In this document: positions 27,795 to 36,861 of the stretch, in pieces | How the letters are laid out: every line of letters starts with the position of its first letter | Position numbering within the stretch: position 1 is the stretch's first letter | Origin: Desulfuromonas versatilis | GTDB lineage: Bacteria > Desulfobacterota > Desulfuromonadia > Desulfuromonadales > NIT-T3 | NCBI RefSeq assembly: GCF_019704135.1 | Contig: NZ_AP024355.1 | Span: forward strand, 682,001 to 746,000 | Direction: 5' to 3' | DNA length: 64,000 nt | Notes under the pieces: generated by a model | Seen by the model: the letters and a program-made list of their open reading frames with translations, nothing else | The model's database searches: none | Told to the model about the DNA's origin: nothing | Program-made: the position numbers and the translations under genes

Positions 27795-28580
27795 TTACTT
27801 GAGGACATCGGCGAGAAACCGCTGGGTACGCTCCTCGCGGGGGTTGCGGAAAATCTCTTTCGGCGGCCCCTGCTCCATGATGTGGCCGTCGGCCATGAAT
27901 ACCACCCGGTTGGCCACCCGCTCGGCAAACCCCATCTCGTGGGTCACCACGATCATGGTCATCCCCTCGGCGGCCAGACCCTCCATGACCCGCAGCACCT
28001 CCCCCACCAGCTCGGGATCTAGGGCGCTGGTCACCTCGTCGAAAAGCATCACCGAGGGCTTCATCGCCAGCGCCCGGGCGATGGCCACCCGCTGCTGCTG
28101 CCCGCCGGATAGCTGCGCCGGGTAGCTGTCGCGCTTCTCCTTCAGTCCCACCTTGTCGAGCAGTTCCAAAGCCTCCACGGTAACCTCTTCGCGTCTTCTG
28201 CCCAGCACCTGGGTCGGGGCCTCGAGAATGTTCTCCAGCACCGTTTTGTGCGGGAAGAGGTTGAAGTGCTGAAAAACCATCCCCATGTGGGTCCGGACGC
28301 GGTTGAGGTGCTTCTGAAAGGCTCGCGGTGAGAGATCGGTGCGATTGACCCGTTCGCCGTCCACGATGACTTCCCCCCCCGTTGGGCTTTCCAGGTTATT
28401 GACGCAGCGCAGCAGGGTGCTCTTGCCCGACCCGCTCGGGCCGATCAGCACCAGGACCTCGCTGCGCGCCACGTCGAGATCGATCCCCTTGAGCACCTGG
28501 TTATCCCCGAAGCTCTTGCTCAGGTTGCGCAGGCGGATCATCGGTTCCTTGGTCATCTGCCTCTCCCCCGTATCACTCAT
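27795..28580 (-). CDS. Polar amino acid ABC transporter ATP-binding protein
   Basis: 261 residues with Walker [10 protein letters not shown], signature [15 protein letters not shown], Walker [15 protein letters not shown] and H-loop VVTHEMGFA. It belongs to the GlnQ/HisP group that powers uptake of polar amino acids. The ATG overlaps the permease stop by 4 bp (ATGA). It is the last gene of an eight-gene minus-strand operon with catabolic enzymes at the front. Confidence 0.93.
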   Translation of the reverse strand: MSDTGERQMTKEPMIRLRNLSKSFGDNQVLKGIDLDVARSEVLVLIGPSGSGKSTLLRCVNNLESPTGGEVIVDGERVNRTDLSPRAFQKHLNRVRTHMGMVFQHFNLFPHKTVLENILEAPTQVLGRRREEVTVEALELLDKVGLKEKRDSYPAQLSGGQQQRVAIARALAMKPSVMLFDEVTSALDPELVGEVLRVMEGLAAEGMTMIVVTHEMGFAERVANRVVFMADGHIMEQGPPKEIFRNPREERTQRFLADVLK

Positions 28581-29233
28581 GCATGCCCCCAGGTGGTGCG
28601 CCGCTCGACCTGACGCAACGCCAGGGAGGCGCAGGTGGTCAGAACTGCGTAAAGGAAAGCCGCCATCAGATACATCTCGAAGGGTTTGAAGGTGGAGCTG
28701 ATCAGCCGCTGGGCGGTCAGGGTGAGTTCGACCAGGGTGATGGTGGAGACCAGCGACGTGTCCTTGATGAGGATGACGAAATTGTTCCCCAGCGGCGGAA
28801 TGATCAGCCGCAGCGCCTGCGGCAGGATGATACGGCGCATGGTCAGGGCCTCGCTCATGCCAAGCGAGCGCGCGGCCTCACGCTGCCCTTTGGGCACGGC
28901 GAGAATCCCGCCGCGGATCGTCTCGGCATTGTAGGCACCGGTGTTCAGGGCCAGGCCCAGAACCCCGGCCCAGAAGGGACTGAGATCGACCATGAACTGG
29001 GGCAGGCCGAAGTAGATGATGAACAGCTGCACCAGCAAGGGGGTCGAACGGATGACCCAGACATAGAAGCGGCCCGGCCAGTGCAGCAGAGGGTTGGCGG
29101 AGAGGATGCACAGGGCGGCCACCAGGCCGAATATCAACCCGAGAACGAGGGAGATCACTGAAATCTCGAGGGTCAGCATCGCCCCTTTTACAAGGAAAGG
29201 GAAATAGTGGCTAATGACATCCCAGTCGAGCAT
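28577..29233 (-). CDS. Polar amino acid ABC transporter permease
   Basis: 218 residues with five to six helices and the BPD permease EAA loop ([28 protein letters not shown] split over the cytoplasmic side). It is of the HisM/GlnP type (His/Glu/Gln/Arg/opine family). Only one permease is encoded, so it may work as a homodimer. Gap to the binding-protein gene is 83 bp. Confidence 0.92.
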   Translation of the reverse strand: MLDWDVISHYFPFLVKGAMLTLEISVISLVLGLIFGLVAALCILSANPLLHWPGRFYVWVIRSTPLLVQLFIIYFGLPQFMVDLSPFWAGVLGLALNTGAYNAETIRGGILAVPKGQREAARSLGMSEALTMRRIILPQALRLIIPPLGNNFVILIKDTSLVSTITLVELTLTAQRLISSTFKPFEMYLMAAFLYAVLTTCASLALRQVERRTTWGHA

Positions 29234-29316
29234 CTTGAAGTACCCCCTGCGGTTGATTCATGCTTGCGATGACAATCGAGTCAGCCATGGCCGCCTTGGC
29301 TTCCGGCCGCGGCGAA

Positions 29317-30084
29317 TCAGCGTGCGTCGATCTTCAGCCACTTCATGCTGATGTCATGGTAGGAGCCGTCGTTCTGCATGGAGGCGAGGGCCTCGTTGAT
29401 GGCGCTGCGCAGGCCGGGATTGTCCTTGGCGAGCGCGATGCCCATCTTCTCTTCGTACAGCAGGGGACCGGCCAGTTTAATCGGGGCGTTTTTCTCGTCG
29501 ATCGCCATGGCGCCGACGATGCGGTCGGTGATGAAGCCGTCAATGCGGCCGTTGGCTACTTCAAGGATCATGTCGGGGACACCTTTGTAGGTACGCACAT
29601 CCACACCGGGCAGATTGGTCCGCACCCACTCTTCAAAAGTGGTACCCAGGGTCACGCCGACTTTTTTCCCGTTGAGCTGCTGCGCCGAATCCACCTCGGA
29701 TTTTTTGGGCACGAACAGCTGGGCGCCGGAGCGATAGTAGGGGTCGGAAAAATCGATGGCCTTCAGGCGTTCCTCGGTGATCGCCATGCTGCCGCAGATC
29801 AGATCGTACTTGGCGGCCAGCAGACCGGCGATGATGCCGTCCCAGGCTGTGGTCAGAGGGGCGGGTTTAACGCCGATGCGGCGGGCGATCTCGCTGCAGA
29901 GCTCCACGTCGAAGCCTGCCAGCTCGTTGTTCTCATTGACGAAATTGAAAGGGGGGTATTGCCCGCTCATGGAAAAGCTGATTTCACCCGCCTTGCGGAT
30001 CTGGTCAAGCTCATCGGCGGCACAGGGGGTGGCGATCATGAAAAACACGGCAACAAACAGGGTGGACACCGCAGCTCTGTACAT
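29317..30084 (-). CDS. Amino acid ABC transporter periplasmic binding protein
   Basis: 255 residues with a signal peptide (cleavage near ATPCAADEL) and the SBP_bac_3 fold: YPPFNFVNENNELAGFDVELCSEIARRIG, WDGIIAGLLAAKYDLICGSMAITEERLKAIDFSDPYY and the C-terminal EALASMQNDGSYHDISMKWL. This family binds amino acids through the D(V/L)ELC and Arg/Asp pocket residues. The ligand is not deducible from sequence, but the operon points to an amino-acid-like solute that is broken down to CoA thioesters. Confidence 0.92.
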   Translation of the reverse strand: MYRAAVSTLFVAVFFMIATPCAADELDQIRKAGEISFSMSGQYPPFNFVNENNELAGFDVELCSEIARRIGVKPAPLTTAWDGIIAGLLAAKYDLICGSMAITEERLKAIDFSDPYYRSGAQLFVPKKSEVDSAQQLNGKKVGVTLGTTFEEWVRTNLPGVDVRTYKGVPDMILEVANGRIDGFITDRIVGAMAIDEKNAPIKLAGPLLYEEKMGIALAKDNPGLRSAINEALASMQNDGSYHDISMKWLKIDAR

Positions 30085-30281
30085 ACCTCGCTCCTTGGCA
30101 AAAGGTCACCCCGATCCGGGGTGAGGCGATTTAAAAACCGGGTCCATCGCAAAGCACGCTGAAACCCGATGGCGAACATTCATATTAAAGAGTTGTTTAA
30201 TGATTTCCACCGGGGCTGCGGGAAAAAGACCTGTTGGCGATGCCCAACTCCCCTTGGAAAGCCTTTGCGGAAAACCCTCGA

Positions 30282-31484
30282 TCAGTTCGTTCTTTCAATA
30301 ATGGTCGCGATCCCCTGACCGCCGCCGATGCAGGCCGCGGCGCAGCCGAGGCGGGCCCCGTTGCGCTGGAGGGTGCGGGCCAGGGTGCCCACCAGGCGAA
30401 TGCCGGTGGCCCCGAGGGGGTGGCCGATGGCGATAGCACCACCGTTGACGTTGACCCGCTCGGGGTCAATTTTCAGCTGCCGGATGGCGTTGAGCACGAC
30501 GATGCTGAAGGCCTCGTTGATCTCCCAGTAATCGATGTCGGCGGCTTCCAGGCCGGCCTTCTTCAGCGCCATACGCACCGCAGGGATGGGGCCTGCTCCC
30601 ATCAGGGTGGGGTCGACGCCAGCAAAGCCGATGGCGCGGATGGTGGCGAGAGGCTCGAGCTGCCTGCTCTCAGCGCGCGCCCGGGACATCAGCAGCAGGG
30701 CGCCGGCCCCGGCGTTCAGGGGCGAGGCATTGCCGGCGGTGATCAGGCCGTCGGGGCGAAAGACCGGGGCCAGTTTGGCCAGATCTTCCGGCTGGGCGTT
30801 CTCGCGAACCCCCTGGTCCCGGCAGACGGTCATCACCTCTCCGCTCGCCTGTCGGGCCTCGATCGGCAGAATCTCGTCGGCCAGAAACCCCTCCTGCTGT
30901 GCCTTTGCCGCCCGCTGGTGAGAACGGACGGCCCACCGGTCGAGAGCTTCACGACCGAAGCCGCTTTCGCTGCAGAGCTTTTCGGCGGTGAAGCCCATGT
31001 GCATGGTGGTTGACATGTCCCAATGGCCGAAGCGCTCCTCCCGGTACAGGCGTGGATTGACGGAAATCGTCCCTTGGTCGAACAGGGTCGGTCCGACGGG
31101 GACCCGCCCCATGTGTTCCATGCCGGCGGCCAAAACCAGGTCGGCATAGCCGGCGGCAATCTCCAGAAACCCGGTATGGATCGCCGCCATGCTGGAGCCG
31201 CACTGCTGATCGATGAACTTGGCCGGCACCTTGGCCGGCAGATTGGCGAGGAAAACTGGGGTGCGGCCGCCGAAGGTCCACTGCTCGCTCACTCCGAGCG
31301 CCGAACCGACGAGAAAGTCGTCCACCTCGCTCCCCTCGATCCCGTGTCGTTGCAGCAACTGCGGAACCACCTCGGCCAGCAGGTCATCGGCACGTAGCGC
31401 ATGGAACCAGTCCTTGCCCGGGTCTCCGGGCTTGACCTTGGAGCAGGCGGTTCGCAGATACCCGGCAATTACCACATCCTGCAT
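30282..31484 (-). CDS. Thiolase (acetyl-CoA acyltransferase)
   Basis: 400 residues. Catalytic features are the nucleophile region [14 protein letters not shown] (Cys near 90), [28 protein letters not shown] (catalytic His) and the second Cys in [13 protein letters not shown]. It is a degradative-type thiolase that cleaves a 3-oxoacyl-CoA with free CoA to acetyl-CoA and a shorter acyl-CoA. Within this operon it is the expected final step after the CoA transferase. It lies 31 bp after the M20 gene and 197 bp before the binding-protein gene. Confidence 0.92.
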   Translation of the reverse strand: MQDVVIAGYLRTACSKVKPGDPGKDWFHALRADDLLAEVVPQLLQRHGIEGSEVDDFLVGSALGVSEQWTFGGRTPVFLANLPAKVPAKFIDQQCGSSMAAIHTGFLEIAAGYADLVLAAGMEHMGRVPVGPTLFDQGTISVNPRLYREERFGHWDMSTTMHMGFTAEKLCSESGFGREALDRWAVRSHQRAAKAQQEGFLADEILPIEARQASGEVMTVCRDQGVRENAQPEDLAKLAPVFRPDGLITAGNASPLNAGAGALLLMSRARAESRQLEPLATIRAIGFAGVDPTLMGAGPIPAVRMALKKAGLEAADIDYWEINEAFSIVVLNAIRQLKIDPERVNVNGGAIAIGHPLGATGIRLVGTLARTLQRNGARLGCAAACIGGGQGIATIIERTN

Positions 31485-31515
31485 GAGTTATTTCTCCCTC
31501 GGTTTCCGTTCCGGT

Positions 31516-32784
31516 TCATTCCGCCAGGTGGCACCAACGGGCGAGAAACAGCGCATAGGCCCTGGCCACCTGCAGAATGCTGTCGATATTGACCCGCTCG
31601 TTGGCGCCATGGATGTTCTCCGCCACCGGTCCGTAGCAGGTCCCCACCCCTTTGCCGAAAAAGTGAAACGCCCGCAGGTCGGTGGTGCAGGTCGAAATGT
31701 AGGTCTCGGCATCCTGGCCGATCAGGGAGCGGTGACAGCCATTGAGGGTCGCCAACGCCGGCAGTTCCCGGCTGAGCGTATGCCCCTCGGAGCGGAAGCC
31801 GTAGAATTCCACCACGGGCGGATTGTCCGCCAGCCAGGGGTCGCTATGCGCCGCCTCGGCCACCGCGGCCCGGATGCGCTCGCAGACCTCCGGGTAGGGG
31901 GTGCCGGGAAAAAAGGAGAGCCGGCCGTGGAATTCGGCGGCGGCCGGGACGGTGGAGGGCCAGTCGCCCCCGTTGAAGATGCCGATGTTCAGGTTGAGCG
32001 GATGCTGGATGGCGCGGTAGGCGGCGGGGCGCTCCTCCGCGTTCATCGCCTCCTCCAGGCGGCGCAGGGAGGCAATGATGGGATAGCTCTTTTCAATGGC
32101 GTTGGCCCCCGCCGCGGTGGCCTGGACGTGGCAGGAGACCCCGCGCATGCGGACCTTGAACCAGAGTACTCCGACCTGGGCGGTGTAGAGGGTCGGCCCG
32201 AAGGGTTCGGGGATGAGGACCGCATCGGCGTCGTAGCCCGCTTCCCGGCAGGCCAGCGCCCCGTTGCCGCAGCACTCCTCCTCGATGACCGCCTCCAGGG
32301 TCACCGGCGCGCGCAGGCCGAAACCGGCTCTTTCCACGGCGTGCAGGGCGTAGCTCATGGCTGCCACCCCGCCCTTCATGTCTCCGGCTCCGCGCCCGTA
32401 CAGCCAGCCGTCACGAATGACGGGCGTAAAGGGGTCGGTCTCCCAGAAGTCCACCGGCGCCGGGCTCACCACGTCCAGATGTCCGTTGAACAGGGCGCTG
32501 CGCCCACCCTGGCCATCCGCCGGCCGCGCCGCGACCAGATTGTAGCGTCCCTGGTAGCTCCAGGGGACCGGGGCGAAACCGGGATGCTCGGCGAGAACCG
32601 CCGGATCGATGGGCACCCGCTCCGGCGGCAGGCCGAGCCGGACCAGCTCATCTTCCATGACCCGCAGGGCGGACGCCTCGTTCCCCAGGGTGCTGGGTTC
32701 GCTCACCAGTCGGGCGGAAAAATCGATGATCTCATCGGCCAGGGCGTCGACGGTCGCCAGGATGCGTTGTTCCGCGGTGGTCAT
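31516..32784 (-). CDS. M20-family deacylase/peptidase (ArgE/DapE type)
   Basis: 422 residues of the M20 metallohydrolase family. The metal motifs are FNGHLDVVSP (His and Asp), GRGAGDMKGGVAAM (bridging Asp), EEECCGNGALA (catalytic Glu pair) and a C-terminal GPVAENIHGANERV (His). The dimerisation domain lies between. Relatives remove acyl groups from N-acyl amino acids (acetylornithine, succinyl-diaminopimelate) or cleave carbamoyl groups. The acyl group and amino acid are unknown. In this operon it may release a free amino acid from an acylated one before transamination. Confidence 0.88.
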   Translation of the reverse strand: MTTAEQRILATVDALADEIIDFSARLVSEPSTLGNEASALRVMEDELVRLGLPPERVPIDPAVLAEHPGFAPVPWSYQGRYNLVAARPADGQGGRSALFNGHLDVVSPAPVDFWETDPFTPVIRDGWLYGRGAGDMKGGVAAMSYALHAVERAGFGLRAPVTLEAVIEEECCGNGALACREAGYDADAVLIPEPFGPTLYTAQVGVLWFKVRMRGVSCHVQATAAGANAIEKSYPIIASLRRLEEAMNAEERPAAYRAIQHPLNLNIGIFNGGDWPSTVPAAAEFHGRLSFFPGTPYPEVCERIRAAVAEAAHSDPWLADNPPVVEFYGFRSEGHTLSRELPALATLNGCHRSLIGQDAETYISTCTTDLRAFHFFGKGVGTCYGPVAENIHGANERVNIDSILQVARAYALFLARWCHLAE

Positions 32785-32810
32785 TGGCGTGGCTTGGGCT
32801 CCTTCAAAGG

Positions 32811-33461
32811 TTAAAACCGGGGGATCTCCCCTGCTGCGAAGAGCAGGGGCGCAGCGGTCTTCTCCTGCACTTCACGAAGGCTCGACTCGTGGGCGATCTC
32901 CCGCAGCATCAGCCCCTGGGGGGTCACGTCGATCACCGCCAGTTCGGTGATGATGGTTTTCACGCAGGCCCGCGCTGTCAGCGGCAGGGTGCAATGGGCC
33001 AGGATCTTGGGCTCCCCTTCCCGGGTGGTGTGAGAGGTGGTGACAATCACCCGCTGCGCCTTCTGGGCCAGTTCCATTCCGCCGCCGATGCCGGGCGCCA
33101 TCTTCCCCGGGATGATCCAGTTGGCCAGATCGCCATTGGCCGAAACCTCCAGAGCGCCGAGAAAGCTGGTGGTGACCCGCCCCCCGCGGATCAAGGCGAA
33201 GGAGAGGGCGCTGTCGAAAAAGGAGGCTCCGGGGGTGAGGGTGACGTAGTTGGCGCCGGCATCGATCAGGTTGCGGTCCTCGGTCCCCCTGGGGCAGCGG
33301 GGGCCGATGCCGAGGATGCCGTTTTCCGACTGCACGAAGACCTCGACGCCGCCCGCAAGGTAGTCGAGGATCATGTTCGGGATGCCGATGCCGAGATTGA
33401 TCACCTGACCCGAATGAATCTCCCGGGCCGCGCGTGCGGCTATCTTTTTTCTATAGGGCAT
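32811..33461 (-). CDS. 3-oxoacid CoA-transferase subunit B (AtoA/ScoB type)
   Basis: 216 residues with the family I CoA transferase B-subunit pattern: NLGIGIPNMILDYL, the catalytic Glu motif SENGILGIG, and PGKMAPGIGGGMEL. The Glu forms the glutamyl-CoA intermediate that passes CoA to a 3-oxo acid. ATG 33461 overlaps the A-subunit stop by 11 bp, so the two are coupled; an earlier ATG at 33521 would overlap far more. Together they make a heteromeric enzyme. Confidence 0.9.
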   Translation of the reverse strand: MPYRKKIAARAAREIHSGQVINLGIGIPNMILDYLAGGVEVFVQSENGILGIGPRCPRGTEDRNLIDAGANYVTLTPGASFFDSALSFALIRGGRVTTSFLGALEVSANGDLANWIIPGKMAPGIGGGMELAQKAQRVIVTTSHTTREGEPKILAHCTLPLTARACVKTIITELAVIDVTPQGLMLREIAHESSLREVQEKTAAPLLFAAGEIPRF

Positions 33462-34146
33462 GGTGTGGCAACACTCCATAGTCCGGGGTGAGTTCGTCAA
33501 GGGCCAGAATATGATCGACAAAGGCTCCCGGCAGATGGATCCGGTCCGGATCGAGGGTGCCGGTTTCCACCACCTTTTCGGCTTCCACGATAACCGTGGC
33601 GGCGGCGGTGGCCATCAGGGGACAGAAGTTTCGCGCGCTCTTGGCAAAAACCAGATTGCCGGCCCGATCGGCAACCGCCGCGTGAATCAGGGTGACGTCG
33701 GCGCGCAGAGCCTTCTCCAGAATCGCTTCGCGCCCGTCCAGGTTCACCACCTGGCGACTTTCGCGCAGAATGGTATCGACGCCGATATCGGTCAGAAAGC
33801 CGAGCAGGCCGGCTCCCCCGGCCCGGATCTTCTCGGCCAGAATCCCCTGCGGGTAGAGCAGGACCTCGATTTCCCGCCGGTTCATCATCGCCACTGCCGT
33901 CGAATTGAGCCCGATATGGGAGGCGATCAGGGTTTGCACCTGGCCGGCCTCGAGCAGTTTGGAGATCCCCATTCCCGGCTCGTTGGCGTCATTTTTGACC
34001 AGCGTGAGGTTTTTTGTCCCCTGGCGAAGCAGCAGCTCGATGAGGGTAAAGGGGGTGCCGGGTGCGCCGAATCCGCCGACCATGATGGTTTGGCCGTCGA
34101 GTACCCGCCTGAGTGCTTGATCTCCTGCGATGGTTTTGTCAATCAT
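33451..34146 (-). CDS. 3-oxoacid CoA-transferase subunit A (AtoD/ScoA type)
   Basis: 231 residues with the A-subunit signature TIMVGGFGAPGTPFTLIELLLRQGTK and the central NLDGREAILEKALRADVTLIHA region. It pairs with subunit B. The donor (acetyl-CoA or succinyl-CoA) cannot be told from sequence. It starts 30 bp after the aminotransferase stop. Confidence 0.9.
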   Translation of the reverse strand: MIDKTIAGDQALRRVLDGQTIMVGGFGAPGTPFTLIELLLRQGTKNLTLVKNDANEPGMGISKLLEAGQVQTLIASHIGLNSTAVAMMNRREIEVLLYPQGILAEKIRAGGAGLLGFLTDIGVDTILRESRQVVNLDGREAILEKALRADVTLIHAAVADRAGNLVFAKSARNFCPLMATAAATVIVEAEKVVETGTLDPDRIHLPGAFVDHILALDELTPDYGVLPHHAL

Positions 34147-34176
34147 TTTCCCTGGTCCGTTCCGGGCTCGTTTTGC

Positions 34177-35556
34177 TCATGACCCAAGTGTCGTCGCCGG
34201 CAGTTTGGCCTCGGTGCGTTCCAGCGCGCGCTCGAGCAGGGCCAGCAGTTCCTTGATCTCTTTTCTGGTGGAAATCAATGGCGGCGCCACCAGCACGTGA
34301 TCCCCTTTGAGGCCATTGATCGGTCGCCGCGGGTAGATGATCAGTCCTTCGTCGTAGGCCTCATCGGTCAGCAGAAAGTGAATATTTTGCTCGGCGGGAA
34401 ACGGTTCGCGGGTTTTGCGCTCCTGAACCAGCTCGATGGCCGTGAGCAGACCCTGGCCGCGCACCTGCCCGATGAATTGAAACCGTTTTTTCAGGCGCTC
34501 CAGCCCCGCTTTCAGAAGTTTGCCCATCGCCGCCGCGTTTTCGCTCAACCGGTTTTCGGTGATCACATTGAGCACCTCGAGGCCGACGGCACAGCCCATC
34601 GGATTTCCCGCCAGGGTATGCCCGTGGGAAAAGCCGCCGTTGTCCATCATCTCGTCCACGTATTCGGTTCGGGCGGCGATGGCCCCCAGGGGGTAGTATC
34701 CCGCCGTGATGCCCTTGGACATCACGACAATATCGGCGTCCACATCCCAGTGCTCGTAGGCAAAGAGTTTTCCGGTGCGCCCGAAACCCGTCATCACCTC
34801 GTCGAGGATGAGAAAGATGCCGTATTTCTTGCAGATATGCTCGATCACCCCGAAATAATCCCGGGGCGGGACCACCGCCCCCGTGCTGGCGCCGCCGATT
34901 GGCTCGGCGATAAAGCCGGCGATGCTTTCCGGGCCCTGCTCGACGATGGCTCTTTCGAGCGCCCAGGCGCATTCCAGGTTGCACTTGGTTTTTTTGTGAT
35001 ATTGGCATCGGTAGCAATAGGGCGCCGGGATTTTGGGATAAGCCTTCATCATCGGCCGGAAGGGGATTTCGAGAGGGGAATAGGAGGTCAACGCCAGGGC
35101 CCCCAGAGTCGAACCATGATAGGAGGGGGTCCGGCTGATGAACTGGTGCCGGGACTTCTGCCCCCGGTTGAAGAAATACTGACGACACAGCTTTATTGCC
35201 GACTCCACCGCTTCCGAACCGCTGGAGACGAAAAAGACGCGCTGCAGGTGGGGCGCCAGATACGTTACCAGCTCAGCGGCGTAGCGATGGGCCGGCTCGT
35301 TTTCAAACTGCGTCCGGTAGGCGAAGACCGCTTTGCGGGCCTGCTCGGCGAGGCGGTTGGCCACCCGGTTGTTGCCGTGGCCGATATTGCAGTTGACCGC
35401 CCCGGAACTGCCGTCGAGATATTTTTTCCCGGTATGATCCCAGATGTAGACGCCCTGGGCCCTTTCGATGAAGGGCATTTGCTTGCGCGACTGGTAGAAC
35501 AGATAGTCGGTGCTGAAGCTATCGAGGTTCTCCATTGGCAATGCATTTTCTGTCAT
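34177..35556 (-). CDS. Class III PLP aminotransferase
   Basis: 459 residues. PLP-binding features are SSGSEAVESAIKLCRQYF, YHGSTLGALALTSY, LILDEVMTGFGRTG and the Schiff-base lysine in MSKGITAGYYPLGAI. Class III enzymes usually move a distal (beta, gamma, omega) amino group to 2-oxoglutarate or pyruvate. An insertion at about 185-205 holds four cysteines (PYCYRCQYHKKTKCNLEC), suggesting a metal site or a structural loop. It is the first gene of the operon, divergent from the IclR gene, and so the likely entry enzyme. Confidence 0.88.
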   Translation of the reverse strand: MTENALPMENLDSFSTDYLFYQSRKQMPFIERAQGVYIWDHTGKKYLDGSSGAVNCNIGHGNNRVANRLAEQARKAVFAYRTQFENEPAHRYAAELVTYLAPHLQRVFFVSSGSEAVESAIKLCRQYFFNRGQKSRHQFISRTPSYHGSTLGALALTSYSPLEIPFRPMMKAYPKIPAPYCYRCQYHKKTKCNLECAWALERAIVEQGPESIAGFIAEPIGGASTGAVVPPRDYFGVIEHICKKYGIFLILDEVMTGFGRTGKLFAYEHWDVDADIVVMSKGITAGYYPLGAIAARTEYVDEMMDNGGFSHGHTLAGNPMGCAVGLEVLNVITENRLSENAAAMGKLLKAGLERLKKRFQFIGQVRGQGLLTAIELVQERKTREPFPAEQNIHFLLTDEAYDEGLIIYPRRPINGLKGDHVLVAPPLISTRKEIKELLALLERALERTEAKLPATTLGS

Positions 35557-35630
35557 TTTTTCTGCCCGCGATTGGATTCTCGGATCTGGTCTCCGAGATT
35601 TTTGTTGTGTTTTTTTATGGGCGGCCTATA

Positions 35631-35657
35631 TTACGATAATCGTAAATGATTTACGTT
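35631..35657. promoter_or_regulatory. Probable IclR operator between divergent genes
   Basis: TTACGATAATCGTAA (35631-35645) is a perfect 15-bp palindrome. A further half-site TTACGTT begins at 35651, exactly 20 bp (two helical turns) after the first. It lies between the aminotransferase start (35556) and the IclR start (35870), where a local repressor would act on both promoters. A hairpin TCTCGGA/TCCGAGA with T-run is at 35578-35603. Confidence 0.55.
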
Positions 35658-35869
35658 TTTATAGGATATGCCCCATCCCTCAGACTGTCAACCAAATTGG
35701 CGAAGCCTTACTAAGTTATATTTATGGTAAAAAGAGAAGGTCTTTCCACCTCTTTGATGAATTTTCCCGGCAGCCCACGGGGCTGCTGCAAGGCACAGGA
35801 CAATAATTAAATGGACGGGGGCCGATGTGGTTTGGTCTCTTGCAAAACCAACAAAAAGGAATTTTCTCC

Positions 35870-36646
35870 ATGGCGAAACGACCGATGGACTATTTTGCGA
35901 AGACCCTGGAAAAAGGCATGAGGATTCTAAACCTTTTTGATGAAAAGAATTCAGCTTGGAGCCTGACGGCAGTGGCTGAAAAAATAGGGATGAATCTTAC
36001 TTCTACGTATAGGTTGGTTAACACATTTATTGAATTGGGATATTTGAATAAAGATTCAAATTCGAAAATATTACGGCTTGGGCCAATGGCGGTTGCTATG
36101 GGAAATCGTATTATTCGTGGATTCGACATGCATAGATTGATAGACCCGTTGGTGAATGAAATACAATGTCAATATAATGTCAGTATTGACATTTCGCTAT
36201 TTCAGTCACATTTTCTGGTTCAGGTGTATAACCGTGAAACACCAAACACATTGGTATATAACCAGGATGTGGTAAGTGATTTTTTATACTGCACAGCATC
36301 GGGTAAGGCTGTAATGGCAAGTTTGCCGGATGACGAACTTGAGGAATTGGTCCGCCGACAATCTTTCGAGGCGAGGACTGAAAAAACGATTTCGGGCAAG
36401 GAGGAATTATACGAGGACCTGGCTTCGGCCAGGAAAAGAGGCTATGCGACAAACAACGAGGAGTACATCAAGGGCCTGATTGCCATTGCGGCCCCCGTAC
36501 TTAACCAGAGCACCAAGCGACCGATCGGCGCGGCCTGCTTCACCTCAACGACTCTGGACCAGTCTCTGGCGGAATTTGAAGATAAATATTCAACTGTTTT
36601 GCGGGAATTTGCCAATAGGCTCACCGGGGTGATCCCGAATTCGTGA
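35870..36646 (+). CDS. IclR-family transcriptional regulator
   Basis: 258 residues. An N-terminal winged helix (about 8-70: TLEKGMRILNLFDEKNSAWSLTAVAEKIGMN ... RLVNTFIELGYL) is followed by the GAF-like IclR effector domain with TASGKAVMASLPDDEL and YATNNEEYIKGLIAIAAPVLN. It probably controls the divergent operon in response to a pathway metabolite. AAAGGA lies 9 bp before ATG 35870. The first 60 percent of the gene (to about 36300) is clearly AT-richer than its 3' end and all neighbours, a sign of mosaic origin. Confidence 0.9.
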   Translation: MAKRPMDYFAKTLEKGMRILNLFDEKNSAWSLTAVAEKIGMNLTSTYRLVNTFIELGYLNKDSNSKILRLGPMAVAMGNRIIRGFDMHRLIDPLVNEIQCQYNVSIDISLFQSHFLVQVYNRETPNTLVYNQDVVSDFLYCTASGKAVMASLPDDELEELVRRQSFEARTEKTISGKEELYEDLASARKRGYATNNEEYIKGLIAIAAPVLNQSTKRPIGAACFTSTTLDQSLAEFEDKYSTVLREFANRLTGVIPNS

Positions 36647-36749
36647 TTATCTAAACCCGATTCGCCCTTGAAGGGGGGCAACTGTCAAAGCCGCCAAGGT
36701 GTTCCGCTTCCCTGCACCCCGTCTTTGGAGTTCCCCTTTTGGGTGCGTC

Positions 36750-36800
36750 TTACGCAGCAGCCCCACTTCCCGGCCGGGAAGTGGGGCTGTTTAGTTTTTG
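36750..36800 (+). terminator. Intrinsic terminator, second copy of a repeated hairpin family
   Basis: Perfect 30-bp palindrome centred on CGGCCG (arms AGCCCCACTTCCCGG and its complement, 36759-36788), followed by GTTTAGTTTTT. About 40 bp are shared with 26854-26902. It can also serve the converging M48 gene in part. Confidence 0.8.
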
Positions 36801-36861
36801 TGATGGCGAAAGGTGCCGGGAGTAGCGGTTGGCTCATCAGCCCGGTTGCCTTGTGGCGCAT

